64,000 bases of DNA from Niallia sp. FSL W8-0635 (GCF_038007965.1 NZ_JBBOYD010000001.1:1342501-1406500); one strand, 5' to 3'. Shown: positions 26,184-37,494, numbered from the stretch's first letter. The notes: generated from the sequence alone by a model not told the origin. Made by a program: numbers and translations.

Positions 26184-26444
26184 TTGGAATATAATGATCA
26201 ATTAAAAAATAGAGTGAAACGAATGGAAGGGCAACTAAGAGGCATTCTGAAAATGATGGAGGAGAATAAGGATTGTAAGGAAGTGATTACACAGCTATCA
26301 GCGGTTCGTTCAGCAGTAGATCGAACAATGGGAGTAATTGTGAGCACGAATTTAGTAGATTGTGTAGTAGAAGCAGAAAAAAACGGGGAAAGAATGGATG
26401 AGGTTATTAAAGAAGCAGTTAACCTGTTAGTAAAAAGTAGATGA
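26184..26444 (+). CDS. cstR: CstR, persulfide-sensing CsoR-family repressor
   Basis: A small helical repressor that senses sulfane sulfur through a cysteine pair. The CsoR-type copper site would need Cys-His-Cys; here the His position is Asn (STNLVDC), leaving only two cysteines. With a TTG start at 26184 they fall at residues 31 and 60, as in Staphylococcus aureus CstR. An ATG at 26166 is in frame, but the AAAGGAG at 26169-26175 lies inside that reading, so the TTG is the real start, giving 86 residues. Two matching operators flank the cluster genes. Confidence 0.92.
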   Translation: MEYNDQLKNRVKRMEGQLRGILKMMEENKDCKEVITQLSAVRSAVDRTMGVIVSTNLVDCVVEAEKNGERMDEVIKEAVNLLVKSR

Positions 26445-26447
26445 TAA

Positions 26448-26486
26448 AAAGGGATAGGCTCTAGAATAATAGAGCTTATTATTTTC
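26448..26486 (+). terminator. Terminator after cstR
   Basis: GCTCTA (26458-26463) pairs with TAGAGC (26470-26475), followed by TTATTATTTT. A short stem, so efficiency may be modest. Confidence 0.55.
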
Positions 26487-26495
26487 AATATTTAT

Positions 26496-26511
26496 ATACC
26501 TATAGGGGTAA
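26496..26511. promoter_or_regulatory. CstR-type operator upstream of the DsrE-like gene
   Basis: ATACCTATAGGGGTAA, 23 bases before the DsrE-like start, the inverse of the operator at 24074-24089 with one base changed. The shared motif ties both transcription units to CstR. Confidence 0.8.
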
Positions 26512-26534
26512 AGGTAATAATTGGGAGTGGGAAA

Positions 26535-27008
26535 ATGACAAAGAAAACAAATATTGTACTATTTAGTGGAGATTATGATAAAGCAATGGCAGCATATATT
26601 ATTGCGAATGGAGCAGCTGCTTATGATCATGAAGTAACAATATTTCATACCTTTTGGGGGCCGAATGCACTAAGAAAGGAAGAGAACATCAAATTAAATA
26701 AAGGATTTTTAGAAAAGCTTTTTAGCAAAATGATGCCAAGAGGAGCAGAAAGAATGGGATTATCGAAAATGAATTTTGCAGGATTTGGTCCCAAAATAAT
26801 AAAACATATTATTAATAAACATCAAGCGATGACGCTTCCACAATTAATCACTTTAGCACAGGAACAGAATATAAACCTCGTTGCTTGTACAATGACAATG
26901 GATTTACTTGGATTAAAAGAAGAAGAGCTGTTGAACGGAATAGAATATGCTGGTGTTGCTGCCTATTTAGCAGAAGCAGAGGATGGGCATGTGAATTTAT
27001 TTATCTGA
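26535..27008 (+). CDS. DsrE/DsrF-like sulfur-relay protein
   Basis: A 157-residue cytoplasmic protein of the DsrE/F/peroxiredoxin-like family, with the nucleotide-like fold start NIVLFSGDYDKAMAAYIIANGAA and the family cysteine in ACTMTMDLLG near residue 119. Such proteins bind persulfide sulfur and pass it to TusA or rhodanese partners, both present here. The ATG at 26535 follows GGGAGTGG. It is followed 35 bases later by a rhodanese gene, so the two share the CstR-type operator. Confidence 0.85.
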   Translation: MTKKTNIVLFSGDYDKAMAAYIIANGAAAYDHEVTIFHTFWGPNALRKEENIKLNKGFLEKLFSKMMPRGAERMGLSKMNFAGFGPKIIKHIINKHQAMTLPQLITLAQEQNINLVACTMTMDLLGLKEEELLNGIEYAGVAAYLAEAEDGHVNLFI

Positions 27009-27043
27009 AGAAAGACAAACATATACTAGGGAGGAATAATGTT

Positions 27044-27340
27044 ATGAAGGAAATAACACCTAATGAACTTAATAGAAAATTATCAAGCGGTGAGAAATTA
27101 TCGATTATTGATGTTCGTGAACCTGCTGAAGTAGCTACGGGACAAATTCCTGGTGCAATGAATATATCCTTACGACTTATTGAATTTCGAATGCATGAAC
27201 TTGATAAACAGAATGAATATTATTTGGTGTGTCAGGCTGGTGGAAGAAGTAGTCAGGCCGCTCAAATATTATCAAAAAATGGATTTCATGTAGTAAATAT
27301 GATTGGTGGAATGCAAAGTTGGGAAGGAGAAGTAGTCTAA
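27044..27340 (+). CDS. Single-domain rhodanese (thiosulfate sulfurtransferase-like)
   Basis: A 98-residue sulfurtransferase that carries sulfur on one cysteine. The active site is CQAGGRSS, preceded by the DVREPAEVATGQIPGA motif typical of the fold. A longer frame opens at 26885 inside the previous gene, but the GGGAGG just upstream of the ATG at 27044 and the fold boundary mark the true start. Together with the DsrE-like and TusA-containing proteins it completes a CstR-controlled persulfide detoxification set. Confidence 0.9.
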   Translation: MKEITPNELNRKLSSGEKLSIIDVREPAEVATGQIPGAMNISLRLIEFRMHELDKQNEYYLVCQAGGRSSQAAQILSKNGFHVVNMIGGMQSWEGEVV

Positions 27341-27349
27341 TTTATAATA

Positions 27350-27396
27350 AAAAAACAGGAAGCGAGATAAATTGCTATCCTGCTTTTTTATTATTT
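27350..27396. terminator. Terminator between convergent genes
   Basis: AAAAAACAGGA (27350-27360) pairs with TCCTG-C-TTTTTT, followed by TATTATTTTT. It serves the rhodanese gene and may work in both directions. Confidence 0.7.
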
Positions 27397-27753
27397 TTAA
27401 TATACTTTGGGGAATTTAATGGGCGAATTTAAAGACAGTTTGTCCTTATAAGAACGATAGGCAATAAGGACTTGATCCTTTGTGCTAGCATCTAACTGCA
27501 AAATATAATGGCCATTGGTCTCTAAATAGTAATGAATGCCATGTTCTTGCAAATGGCTGAAGTAATAATAATTCCCTAATAAATATTTGCATTCTGTTTT
27601 TGTTTCCTTATGCTCTTTTATAAACTCTGCAAGTTGATTCACGGAGACAGATGCTTCACCTGTTAGGGTGAGGATACCTTTGCGTACTGAATCAGTAGCA
27701 TGGGCAATTGAATCCTTTACTTTTGTGACCACTTTATCGAAATAGCTACTCAT
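27397..27753 (-). CDS. Small protein of unknown function
   Basis: A 118-residue protein that I do not recognise. The N-terminal 40 residues (SSYFDKVVTKVKDSIAHATD) look amphipathic-helical; the rest has alternating beta-like segments (YYYFSHLQEHGIHYYLE, HYILQLDAS). No signal peptide or membrane segment. The ATG at 27753 has GGAGG 5 bases upstream; the longer frame to 27816 lacks a ribosome site. It lies between the sulfur cluster and sporulation-type genes, on the same strand as the next small gene. Confidence 0.65.
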   Translation of the reverse strand: MSSYFDKVVTKVKDSIAHATDSVRKGILTLTGEASVSVNQLAEFIKEHKETKTECKYLLGNYYYFSHLQEHGIHYYLETNGHYILQLDASTKDQVLIAYRSYKDKLSLNSPIKFPKVY

Positions 27754-27818
27754 TTCTACCTCCATGCCATTACTAAGATTTGATGAGACTTTGTGGTAAA
27801 AGCCACATTTTAGCAATT

Positions 27819-28010
27819 TTATTGTTTAAATGTTTGATCGAATTTTGCCAATCCAGGGTCTTTTTTTAATTGCTTAACATGAAAGGCAGTTGTTTCCGAG
27901 TCCGTGTCTCTACTTATTCCTAATTGGTCTCCATCAGCATCAGCAATAACGCCTTCTCTTGGTCCATCCCTATTAGGATTCACATTCACATGTACTTGAT
28001 CTCTGGGCAT
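27819..28010 (-). CDS. Small hydrophilic protein of unknown function
   Basis: A 63-residue acidic, soluble protein (PRDQVHVNVNPNRDGPREGV, then DADGDQLGIS) with no cysteine or membrane segment. Two consecutive ATGs (28013, 28010) follow AGGAGGTG; the second is better spaced. It probably forms a two-gene unit with the downstream protein (65 bases apart). I cannot name a family; the composition and the adjacent CotF-like gene hint at a sporulation role, which is a guess. Confidence 0.6.
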   Translation of the reverse strand: MPRDQVHVNVNPNRDGPREGVIADADGDQLGISRDTDSETTAFHVKQLKKDPGLAKFDQTFKQ

Positions 28011-28201
28011 CATGACACCTCCTATTGTTAGGATGGTTTAAAAAAAGAAAATAATCCGTGTATTCCTGAATCCAGAACATAAGAATTAATCCAAAAAACT
28101 CCATTGTTATTGCCATATTCTGTTCCATTTTTAAACGTATAGTTTAATGTTGTTATATCATACTAATCCTGTTGTTTATTATCAGAACAGGAGGAGATTA
28201 T

Positions 28202-28849
28202 ATGTTACAAAATGGACAGCAAGTACACCAAAATCTACAAACAGGACAAGTTCCCCAAGCAATGAATCATGGTGGGCATGAAATGTTCGATGTTCATGAA
28301 GTATTGGCTGGTGCAATAAATACGATGAATTTGTATAAGCTATTAGGAGGGCATATTCAGGATACTGAATTACGTGATATCCATAATAGACAATACCAAT
28401 TTATCCAAGAAGAATACAATTTAACCTTACAATGTTTTCAAACTGGACAACCTCCTGCTAAGAGAACAGAGCCATATATGATGAAAGAAAACAATGATTT
28501 CATCTTTGGCATGACACCTATGCCTCCATCTAAGCCGATACAAAATGTTAATGAAATTAGTGACCAGCATGTCGCAGCAGCGATGCTAAATGCACTAAAA
28601 GGATCTGCTTCTATGAAAACGATGGCAGCAGCAGAGACAACAAATCCAGTAGTACGTCGTGTCATTGCTGCGTCCATTCCAAACTGTCTTGAAATGGCAT
28701 ATGAAGTCTCCTTATATCAAAACAAGCATCATTATTATCAAGTGCCACAATTAGCTACACAAGACATGCAACAAATTTTAAACGGGTTTGCACCTGCTCA
28801 AGGAATGCCGATGCAAGAGCAAATGAATATGAATAATAATATGCATTAA
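28202..28849 (+). CDS. CotF-like spore coat protein
   Basis: A 215-residue four-helix protein of the CotF coat family, rich in Gln, Asn and Met. The central part (LAGAINTMNLYKLLGGHIQD...IHNRQYQFIQEEYNL, and later VAAAMLNALKGSASMKTMAA) matches the repeated helical core; the C-terminus ends in a Met/Asn-rich tail. AGGAGGAG is correctly spaced for the ATG at 28202, so the in-frame start at 28172 is rejected. A terminator follows. CotF-like proteins are deposited on the spore surface; the exact role here is unknown. Confidence 0.85.
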   Translation: MLQNGQQVHQNLQTGQVPQAMNHGGHEMFDVHEVLAGAINTMNLYKLLGGHIQDTELRDIHNRQYQFIQEEYNLTLQCFQTGQPPAKRTEPYMMKENNDFIFGMTPMPPSKPIQNVNEISDQHVAAAMLNALKGSASMKTMAAAETTNPVVRRVIAASIPNCLEMAYEVSLYQNKHHYYQVPQLATQDMQQILNGFAPAQGMPMQEQMNMNNNMH

Positions 28850-28862
28850 TTGCTTTATTAAG

Positions 28863-28899
28863 AAAAAGTTGTCTCAGATTTTTGAGACAACTTTATTTC
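28863..28899 (+). terminator. Terminator of the coat protein gene
   Basis: AAAGTTGTCTCA pairs with TGAGACAACTTT around a short T-rich loop, followed by ATTTC. Confidence 0.85.
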
Positions 28900-28930
28900 A
28901 GTATAAGTAAAAAAAGGGAGTTTATTCTGT

Positions 28931-29665
28931 ATGAAAAAAATAGCAATCATATTCTTCTTTCTTTTTCTATTTTTCCCATCTTACTCTGTATTTGCTGAAC
29001 AAAAGGTTCCAATCTTAGTCTACCATTCCATTGATGAATTTCACGGACAAGGTTCAAAAGAATTATTTGTTACTCCGGACAATTTTGAGAAACAAATGAA
29101 GTATTTACGAGATAATGGCTTTACCTTGTTAACCTTTGACAGATGGAAGGATATTCATAAAGTGATAAAGCCGATTTTTATTACTTTGGATGATGGCTAT
29201 AAAAATAATTTAAATGTATATGATATTTTTCAAAGGGTTAAGAATAATCAGTTTGTCCCTACAGCAACGATATTTGCTATATCAGATTTTATTGGAGGTA
29301 GGAATCGACTATCTTATACAGATTTAAAACGCCTGTCCGATTCTGGTTTATTCTCTATCCAATCCCATACGGCCACACATCCTGATTTAACAAAAACAAC
29401 AGATTTTAATCATGAACTCAAAGACTCAAAAGAAAAAATCGAGAAGATTACCGGAAAAGAAGTTATGGTGATTTCTTATCCATATGGTAATACAGATGCT
29501 AAAGTAATATCCGAGGTGAAGAAGTATTATTTATATGGATTAACAACAACTCCAGAACTATTTTTAGAAAAGGGAATAAAGGATGAAAACTATTTATTGC
29601 CTCGTAAATATATTAAGTATTCAACTACGCTAGAAGAGTTTGGGGATATAGTGGAAGGCAGATAA
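28931..29665 (+). CDS. Secreted polysaccharide deacetylase
   Basis: A carbohydrate esterase 4 type enzyme that removes acetyl groups from N-acetylated glycans such as peptidoglycan or chitin-like polymers. It has a clear signal peptide (residues 1-22, ending VFA), then VPILVYHSID, the catalytic/metal Asp pair in ITLDDGY, the metal histidines in SHTATHPDL, and SYPYG near the end. At 244 residues it resembles the YxkH/IcaB-like branch. ATG at 28931 follows AAAAAGGGAG. Monocistronic. Confidence 0.88.
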   Translation: MKKIAIIFFFLFLFFPSYSVFAEQKVPILVYHSIDEFHGQGSKELFVTPDNFEKQMKYLRDNGFTLLTFDRWKDIHKVIKPIFITLDDGYKNNLNVYDIFQRVKNNQFVPTATIFAISDFIGGRNRLSYTDLKRLSDSGLFSIQSHTATHPDLTKTTDFNHELKDSKEKIEKITGKEVMVISYPYGNTDAKVISEVKKYYLYGLTTTPELFLEKGIKDENYLLPRKYIKYSTTLEEFGDIVEGR

Positions 29666-29756
29666 GGGAAGACTGCTAATAGGAGTAGTGATAAAGCAAT
29701 GCTTTAGGATAAAATCGATTAATGGCGGTTTTTGTCATATTATTTCCCGGGAAAGC

Positions 29757-29808
29757 AATGGACTGACGTTCTTGTATAAACAAGTTATAGAAAGTCAGTC
29801 CAATACAT
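29757..29808. terminator. Terminator between convergent genes
   Basis: TGGACTGAC (29759-29767) pairs with GTCAGTCCA (29794-29802), with an inner CTTG...CAAG stem. T-rich sequence follows on the plus strand. Confidence 0.75.
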
Positions 29809-31335
29809 TTATTTCATTCCCGTATTCGCCTTAACAATCACTTCTGCGTATTTCTTTTCATCTCTTTTATTGGATAGGAGTGTCCCGATGAATGCTCCTA
29901 AGAAACCAGCTGGAATAGAAACAATGGCCGGGTTTGTTAACGGGAATATAGCAGTTCCAGTTAAAATGGCGACACCAGGCTCTGGATTGAGTACACTAGG
30001 ACTAATTGCAACTAACACTAGGGCAGTGATTAAACCAGTGATTACACCTGTTACTGCACCTGTTGTGTTAAATCTTTTCCAGTAAATTGTAAAAATGATA
30101 ACCGGTAAGTTGGCACTAGCTGCTACACAGAATGCAAGGGATACAAGAAAGGCAACATTCATTTTTTGAGCAAAGAGGGCAAGGATAATGGAAAGTATTG
30201 CTACTGCAACGGAAGCATAGCGTGCAGCCTTCATTTGTTGCTTCTCTGTAATCTTCCCTTTTTTTATAATTTGTCCGTAAATATCATGAGCAAATGCAGA
30301 AGCACCAGATAAGACAAGGCCAGCAACAACAGCTAAAATCGTCGCAAATGCTACAGCAGAGACAAAGCTCATCAGAAAATCCCCACCAAGTGCATGTGCC
30401 AATAATGGTGCAGCCATATTTCCAGCAGCGTTTGCATCCATGATGTCAGAAGCCCCTACAAAAGCGGCTGCTCCAAAGCCTAAAAAGATGGTTAGGATAT
30501 AGAAAATGCCAATAACCCACGTTGCCGTTACAACAGAGCTTCTAGCTGTTTTCGCATCTTTTACAGTAAAAAAGCGCATAAGGATATGCGGAAGACCAGC
30601 TGTTCCTAGAACAAGGGCAGCCATCATGGAAATAGTGTCAAGAGAATTCGTATACTTTACCCCAGGATTAATATATTTTTCGCCTAATGGTGTGAGTGTT
30701 TTGATTTCATCAAACATAGTAAGGATATTAAAATGGAATTTAGCAAGGACGAGGAAGGAGATAACGACTGTTCCGAGCATTAAAAGGACAGCCTTAATAA
30801 TTTGAACCCAGCTTGTAGCAGTCATGCCCCCAAATAATACATATATGGTCATCATTACCCCTACAATTAACACGGCTAGCCAATAATCAATCCCTAATAA
30901 TAACTGAATAAGAGCACCAGCACCGACTAATTGGGCAATCATATAAAAAATGACAATCGTAATCGTACTTAAGGCAGCAACGCCTCGCACTTTTTTCTGT
31001 TCGAATCGGGCATTTATCATATCGGCAATCGTATATTTCCCTAAATTTCTTAGTGGTTCTGCAACAATATAAAGAACCACCAAATAGGCAACTAAATATC
31101 CAATAGAATAGAAGAAACCATCAAACCCAGTTAATGCAATGGCACCTGCTATCCCAAGAAAGGAGGCAGCAGATAAATAATCACCTGCAATGGCTAACCC
31201 ATTTTGCCAGCCTGTTAAACCGCCACCTGCTGTGTAAAATTCACTCGTTGTATTGGTTCTTTTTGCCGCCCAATATGTAATGATAAGCGTCGTAACTACA
31301 ATTATGACAAATAACAATAGCGCAATTGGACTCAT
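29809..31335 (-). CDS. actP: Cation/acetate symporter (sodium:solute symporter family)
   Basis: A 508-residue inner-membrane importer of acetate or other short monocarboxylates with about 13 helices. SSS-family landmarks are AGDYLSAASFLGIAG, the WAAKRTN/TSEFYTAGG start, GTAGLPHILMRFFTV, and VVAGLVLSGASAFAHDIYG. Its start overlaps the stop of the DUF485 gene by 4 bases (ATGA), the usual pairing for ActP. A cre-like site upstream of the pair suggests carbon catabolite control. Confidence 0.92.
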   Translation of the reverse strand: MSPIALLLFVIIVVTTLIITYWAAKRTNTTSEFYTAGGGLTGWQNGLAIAGDYLSAASFLGIAGAIALTGFDGFFYSIGYLVAYLVVLYIVAEPLRNLGKYTIADMINARFEQKKVRGVAALSTITIVIFYMIAQLVGAGALIQLLLGIDYWLAVLIVGVMMTIYVLFGGMTATSWVQIIKAVLLMLGTVVISFLVLAKFHFNILTMFDEIKTLTPLGEKYINPGVKYTNSLDTISMMAALVLGTAGLPHILMRFFTVKDAKTARSSVVTATWVIGIFYILTIFLGFGAAAFVGASDIMDANAAGNMAAPLLAHALGGDFLMSFVSAVAFATILAVVAGLVLSGASAFAHDIYGQIIKKGKITEKQQMKAARYASVAVAILSIILALFAQKMNVAFLVSLAFCVAASANLPVIIFTIYWKRFNTTGAVTGVITGLITALVLVAISPSVLNPEPGVAILTGTAIFPLTNPAIVSIPAGFLGAFIGTLLSNKRDEKKYAEVIVKANTGMK

Positions 31336-31682
31336 TCATTTTCAGCCCCTTCCTGCTTATTTTCTGCCACTATTTCAGCAGCAAGTTCATCAAATTTCAT
31401 CGCTCTTCGGACATAAATCATGCATAAAGCCCAAGTCATGATAAATTGAGCGAATGCATACACCCATGTCCAAGTAATCGATCCTATTGCTGGTTTATTT
31501 AAGATAGTCGTGTAAGAAGTCAAAATTGGTAACATAAAATAAAAAAGTAAGAAGAAGATTGTTAGAGGAATTAGAAACCGTTTCTTTTGGGACATTAATT
31601 GCTTAAACTTAGAACTGTTGGCAATTTGTTCGAATTCGTAAGGCTTAGATTGCTTATCTACATCTTTGGCCAAATTACTCAT
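31332..31682 (-). CDS. DUF485 membrane protein, partner of the acetate symporter
   Basis: A 116-residue protein with two membrane helices (FLIPLTIFFLLFYFMLPIL and the WTWVYAFAQFIMTWALCMIYV region) typical of DUF485. In many bacteria this small protein is encoded just ahead of actP, as here, with a 4-base overlap; its job is thought to be helping the symporter, but this is not proven. The ATG follows AAGGGGGA. Confidence 0.9.
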   Translation of the reverse strand: MSNLAKDVDKQSKPYEFEQIANSSKFKQLMSQKKRFLIPLTIFFLLFYFMLPILTSYTTILNKPAIGSITWTWVYAFAQFIMTWALCMIYVRRAMKFDELAAEIVAENKQEGAENE

Positions 31683-31772
31683 TCACTTTCCCCCTTTTGA
31701 AAATAGGATTTTCCAATATAACAATAGTGTAAAAACTTTAAAGAAGATTGGCAATGGTTCTTTGTTCTTAAA

Positions 31773-31786
31773 TGTAAGCGTTTTAT
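31773..31786 (-). promoter_or_regulatory. cre-like site upstream of DUF485-actP
   Basis: TGTAAGCGTTTTAT matches most of the CcpA box (TGWAANCGNTNWCA) except the last two bases. It lies about 90 bases ahead of the DUF485 gene, a place consistent with catabolite control of acetate uptake. Weak. Confidence 0.35.
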
Positions 31787-31895
31787 TTATTTGGGAATGC
31801 TTATTTTTGATGCTAAAACGTTTGTAAGCTATATAAAATGTGAAAGGATTCAATTTAGCAAGGAAAATTTACTTGAATCACTTGATTATAAATTT

Positions 31896-31911
31896 AGTAA
31901 ATTAATTTACT
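31896..31911. promoter_or_regulatory. Operator 1 of the galactanase promoter
   Basis: AGTAAATTAATTTACT is a perfect 16-bp palindrome of form AGTAAA-N4-TTTACT. The same form recurs exactly 100 bp downstream. It lies upstream of the -35 box. Confidence 0.75.
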
Positions 31912-31944
31912 TTATGTATTATTATAATTATTGAAAATATAATC

Positions 31945-31972
31945 TTGACACAAATTTTTTATATTATAAAAT
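31945..31972 (+). promoter_or_regulatory. Probable galactanase promoter
   Basis: TTGACA (31945-31950) and TAAAAT (31967-31972) are separated by 16 bases, placed between the two palindromic operators. Other AT-rich -10 candidates are close by. Confidence 0.6.
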
Positions 31973-31995
31973 TAAATCGTAATATAAATATTATT

Positions 31996-32011
31996 AGTAA
32001 AAATATTTACT
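31996..32011. promoter_or_regulatory. Operator 2 of the galactanase promoter
   Basis: AGTAAAAATATTTACT inside the longer TTAGTAAA-AATA-TTTACTAA palindrome (31994-32013). Same arms and spacer length as operator 1; centre-to-centre distance is 100 bp. It would lie just after the transcription start. Confidence 0.75.
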
Positions 32012-32056
32012 AAATTACTAAATTTGTGAGGTGGTGATGTAGATTTTATTTAAAAA

Positions 32057-34839
<2,783 letters not shown>

Positions 34840-34874
34840 GGGGTAGTTAGTACATTAGTATATTATTAGAATAG

Positions 34875-34925
34875 AAATAGTTCCAGGAGCAATTTTATAT
34901 AAATAGCACCTGGAACTATTTATTT
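34875..34925 (+). terminator. Terminator of the galactanase gene
   Basis: AAATAGTTCCAGG (34875-34887) pairs exactly with CCTGGAACTATTT (34909-34921), followed by ATTT. Confidence 0.85.
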
Positions 34926-35016
34926 GGAAATCTTTTCTACTGTTTATTCTTATGATATCTGGGGTACATCTTAACCGAACAGCAAATAGAAAAAGTCATA
35001 AGGAGGAGATATCAAA

Positions 35017-35847
35017 ATGTTTCGTCATCAAAAAGAATTACAATTTGAAGTGAAAGTGGACAAGCCAGATCCAATGTTAGCACGTCAAATCCAAGAGGTA
35101 CTTGGAGGTCAATTCGGGGAAATGACAGTTATGATGCAATATCTTTTCCAAGGTTTTAACTGTAGAGGAGAAGAAAAATATAAAGATATGCTAATGGATA
35201 TTGGGACAGAGGAGATTGGGCATGTGGAAATGCTTTGCTCTCTGATAAGTCAGCTTCTTGATGGAGCGTCACCTGAGGATCAAGCGGAAGCTGCAAAAGA
35301 TCCAGCAGTTGCAGCCATTATGGGTGGAATTAATCCACAGCATCTGCTTGTAAGTGGTTTGGGTGGTATGCCTACTAACTCCAATGGGGTACCGTGGAAT
35401 GGTTCTTATATTGTAGCAAGTGGAAATCTATTAGCAGATATGCGTTCCAATCTTCACGCAGAAAGCCAAGGGCGCTTGCAGGTTGCAAGATTGTACCATA
35501 TGACAACAGATGAGGGAGTTAAGGCGACATTTAGAAAAATGTTAGCCCGTGATCGTTACCATCAGTATCAATGGATGGCAGCAATAGAGGAACTAGAAGC
35601 AAAAAATGGTGTTGTCGTACCAGCCAGCTTCCCAGCAGAAGCAGAAAAAGAATCGCAGCCAGAGGCTTATGAATTTTGGAATCTATCAGAAGGAGATGCT
35701 TCTTCAGAAGGTTTATGGGCAACAGGAAGTGCACAAGATGGTACTGGTGACTTCGTTTATGTGAAAGAGCCGGTTCCGAAAGGACAAGTTCCAATTAATC
35801 CTATTCCATCTGAATCTTTGCATCATGATTTGAATATTAAAAAGTAA
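35017..35847 (+). CDS. Manganese catalase family protein (CotJC/YdbD-like)
   Basis: Ferritin-like dimanganese protein expected to disproportionate hydrogen peroxide; related proteins are part of spore coats. Metal ligands are apparent as E in GGQFGEM (about residue 36), the EEIGH motif (about 67-71), and E/H in NLHAESQGR and DRYHQYQW. The last 60 residues form the tail typical of non-haem catalases (VPASFPAEAEK..., ending HHDLNIKK). Length 276 is normal. A strong AAGGAGGAG site precedes the ATG. Monocistronic with its own terminator. Confidence 0.9.
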   Translation: MFRHQKELQFEVKVDKPDPMLARQIQEVLGGQFGEMTVMMQYLFQGFNCRGEEKYKDMLMDIGTEEIGHVEMLCSLISQLLDGASPEDQAEAAKDPAVAAIMGGINPQHLLVSGLGGMPTNSNGVPWNGSYIVASGNLLADMRSNLHAESQGRLQVARLYHMTTDEGVKATFRKMLARDRYHQYQWMAAIEELEAKNGVVVPASFPAEAEKESQPEAYEFWNLSEGDASSEGLWATGSAQDGTGDFVYVKEPVPKGQVPINPIPSESLHHDLNIKK

Positions 35848-35856
35848 GAAGAAGAA

Positions 35857-35907
35857 AAAATAGACGTAAGCTACTATTATTACTAAATAGCAGCTTACGT
35901 CTATTTT
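35857..35907 (+). terminator. Terminator of the Mn catalase gene
   Basis: AAAATAGACGTAAGCT pairs perfectly with AGCTTACGTCTATTTT over 16 bp with an AT-rich loop. Confidence 0.9.
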
Positions 35908-36160
35908 GGGTTTCTTCTAGTATTCTCTTTAGAAATAGTGTAGAATTACTAGAAAAGTTTTAAATAATCACAAGAATTAAAATTTTGTGTATTTCCGAAT
36001 GCTTATTTTCATGTTACATTTATTTATAACTAATTAAGCAACTAGTGAAATTTAGTCTTGTGGAAGCCAAAAAGGAGATTTTTCTATACATATTAATAAT
36101 TATTTATTTTAGAAAAATCAAAATAAAAAGAGAGAAGAAATTTACGGAGGTAGGATTCAA
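35908..36160. promoter_or_regulatory. Leader of the MetE-like gene, no S-box seen
   Basis: A 253-base AT-rich gap. It should contain the promoter of the methionine-synthase-like gene. I looked for an S-box (SAM) riboswitch or a T-box and found neither the GGTGGAGGGA-type core nor a T-box sequence. Confidence 0.4.
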
Positions 36161-37264
36161 ATGACAAAAACGATTATTAAGGCACCATTTAGAGCAGACC
36201 ATGTAGGAAGTTTACTTCGTCCACAATCCATTCATGATGCAAGAAAGAAGTTTGCTGATGGAGTTATTACTTCAGAAGAGCTACGCGCTGTTGAAACAGA
36301 AGAAATTAAACGAATTGTCGACAAGCAAATTGAAATTGGCCTGCAAGCAGTAACAGATGGAGAATTTCGTCGTAGATTCTGGCATACCGATTTCATGGAG
36401 CATTTAAATGGGGTAGAAGGTTATGTACCTGACCATGGATATAAATTTAATGGGGTTGAAACTGAGGCATATGATGTACGCGTAACTGGAAAGGTTTCTT
36501 TTAATCTAAATCATCCTCATCTAAAAGATTTTAAAGAATTCTACGAGATTGTTGGAGATCGTGCCGTTGCAAAAATGACAATCCCAAGTCCAAATCAACT
36601 TTTTAATGCAGGTATTCGTAATGAAGAAATCTATCCAAATATTGAAGATTATGCAAATGATATTATCCAAGCTTATCGTGATGCCGTTCAAGCATTTTAT
36701 GAGGCGGGCTGTCGTTATTTGCAATTTGATGATGTATATATTGCAGGACTTTGTGCTCCAGAACTACCATTTGCGAAAAGTGAGTTAGAGAGACAGGAAT
36801 TAATTGATTTAGCTTTAGCTGTAGTTAATGGTGTACTAGAAGGAAAGCCAGAAGATTTAGTAGTGACAACGCATCTTTGCCGTGGAAACTATCAATCTAC
36901 TTGGGCATTTGAAGGTCCGTATGACAAAATTGCTCCTAGCTTTTTTGCAAAAGAAAAGGTAGATGGTTTCTTCTTAGAGTTTGATGATGAACGCTCTGGT
37001 GGATTCAAACCGCTTGAGTTTGTACCAAATGGTGGAGCACAAGTAGTTTTAGGTGTATTTACTTCGAAGACAGGAGAATTAGAAGATAAAGAAGCGATCA
37101 AAGCACGTGTAGAAGAAGCATCTAAATATGTTTCCCTTGAGCAGCTTTGCATCAGCCCACAATGTGGATTTGCTTCCACTCATCATGGAAATATATTAAC
37201 AGAAGAGGAACAATGGAATAAACTGAAATACATTGTTGATATTTCAAAAGAGATTTGGGGATAA
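36161..37264 (+). CDS. Cobalamin-independent methionine synthase-like protein (YxjG/YxjH family)
   Basis: A single-domain protein homologous to the catalytic C-terminal half of MetE; related proteins transfer a methyl group to homocysteine. The family start FRADHVGSLLRP and substrate segment VTDGEFRRRFWHTDF are clear, and zinc ligands are apparent in THLCRGN and ISPQCGFAST. At 367 residues it lacks the N-terminal half of full MetE, as YxjG/YxjH do. The ATG follows ACGGAGG. Monocistronic with a terminator; the methyl donor is unknown. Confidence 0.9.
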   Translation: MTKTIIKAPFRADHVGSLLRPQSIHDARKKFADGVITSEELRAVETEEIKRIVDKQIEIGLQAVTDGEFRRRFWHTDFMEHLNGVEGYVPDHGYKFNGVETEAYDVRVTGKVSFNLNHPHLKDFKEFYEIVGDRAVAKMTIPSPNQLFNAGIRNEEIYPNIEDYANDIIQAYRDAVQAFYEAGCRYLQFDDVYIAGLCAPELPFAKSELERQELIDLALAVVNGVLEGKPEDLVVTTHLCRGNYQSTWAFEGPYDKIAPSFFAKEKVDGFFLEFDDERSGGFKPLEFVPNGGAQVVLGVFTSKTGELEDKEAIKARVEEASKYVSLEQLCISPQCGFASTHHGNILTEEEQWNKLKYIVDISKEIWG

Positions 37265-37361
37265 GAAGAGAGTAGAAAACAGACACATAAAGGAAAACCA
37301 TTCCGTTTGAGGTGCATATTTTTAAATAGGCACTGAAATGACTATTGTATTGGCATATAAA

Positions 37362-37396
37362 AAGGGGACTCGCCATAGTAATTGGCGAGTTTTTTA
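37362..37396 (+). terminator. Terminator downstream of the MetE-like gene
   Basis: ACTCGCCA (37368-37375) pairs with TGGCGAGT (37383-37390), followed by TTTTTAA. Confidence 0.8.
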
Positions 37397-37494
37397 ATTG
37401 GGAATATAGAACATCACTCAGAGGTGATATGGTTAATCGTAATTTTTTAATTGGATATCTTCTCCTTTACCGAAGAACCGAGAAAGTAAAATTA

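Noticed and set aside
29870..30805. Plus-strand open frames inside the acetate symporter gene
   Set aside because: They are the antisense shadows of a membrane protein gene with clear family motifs.
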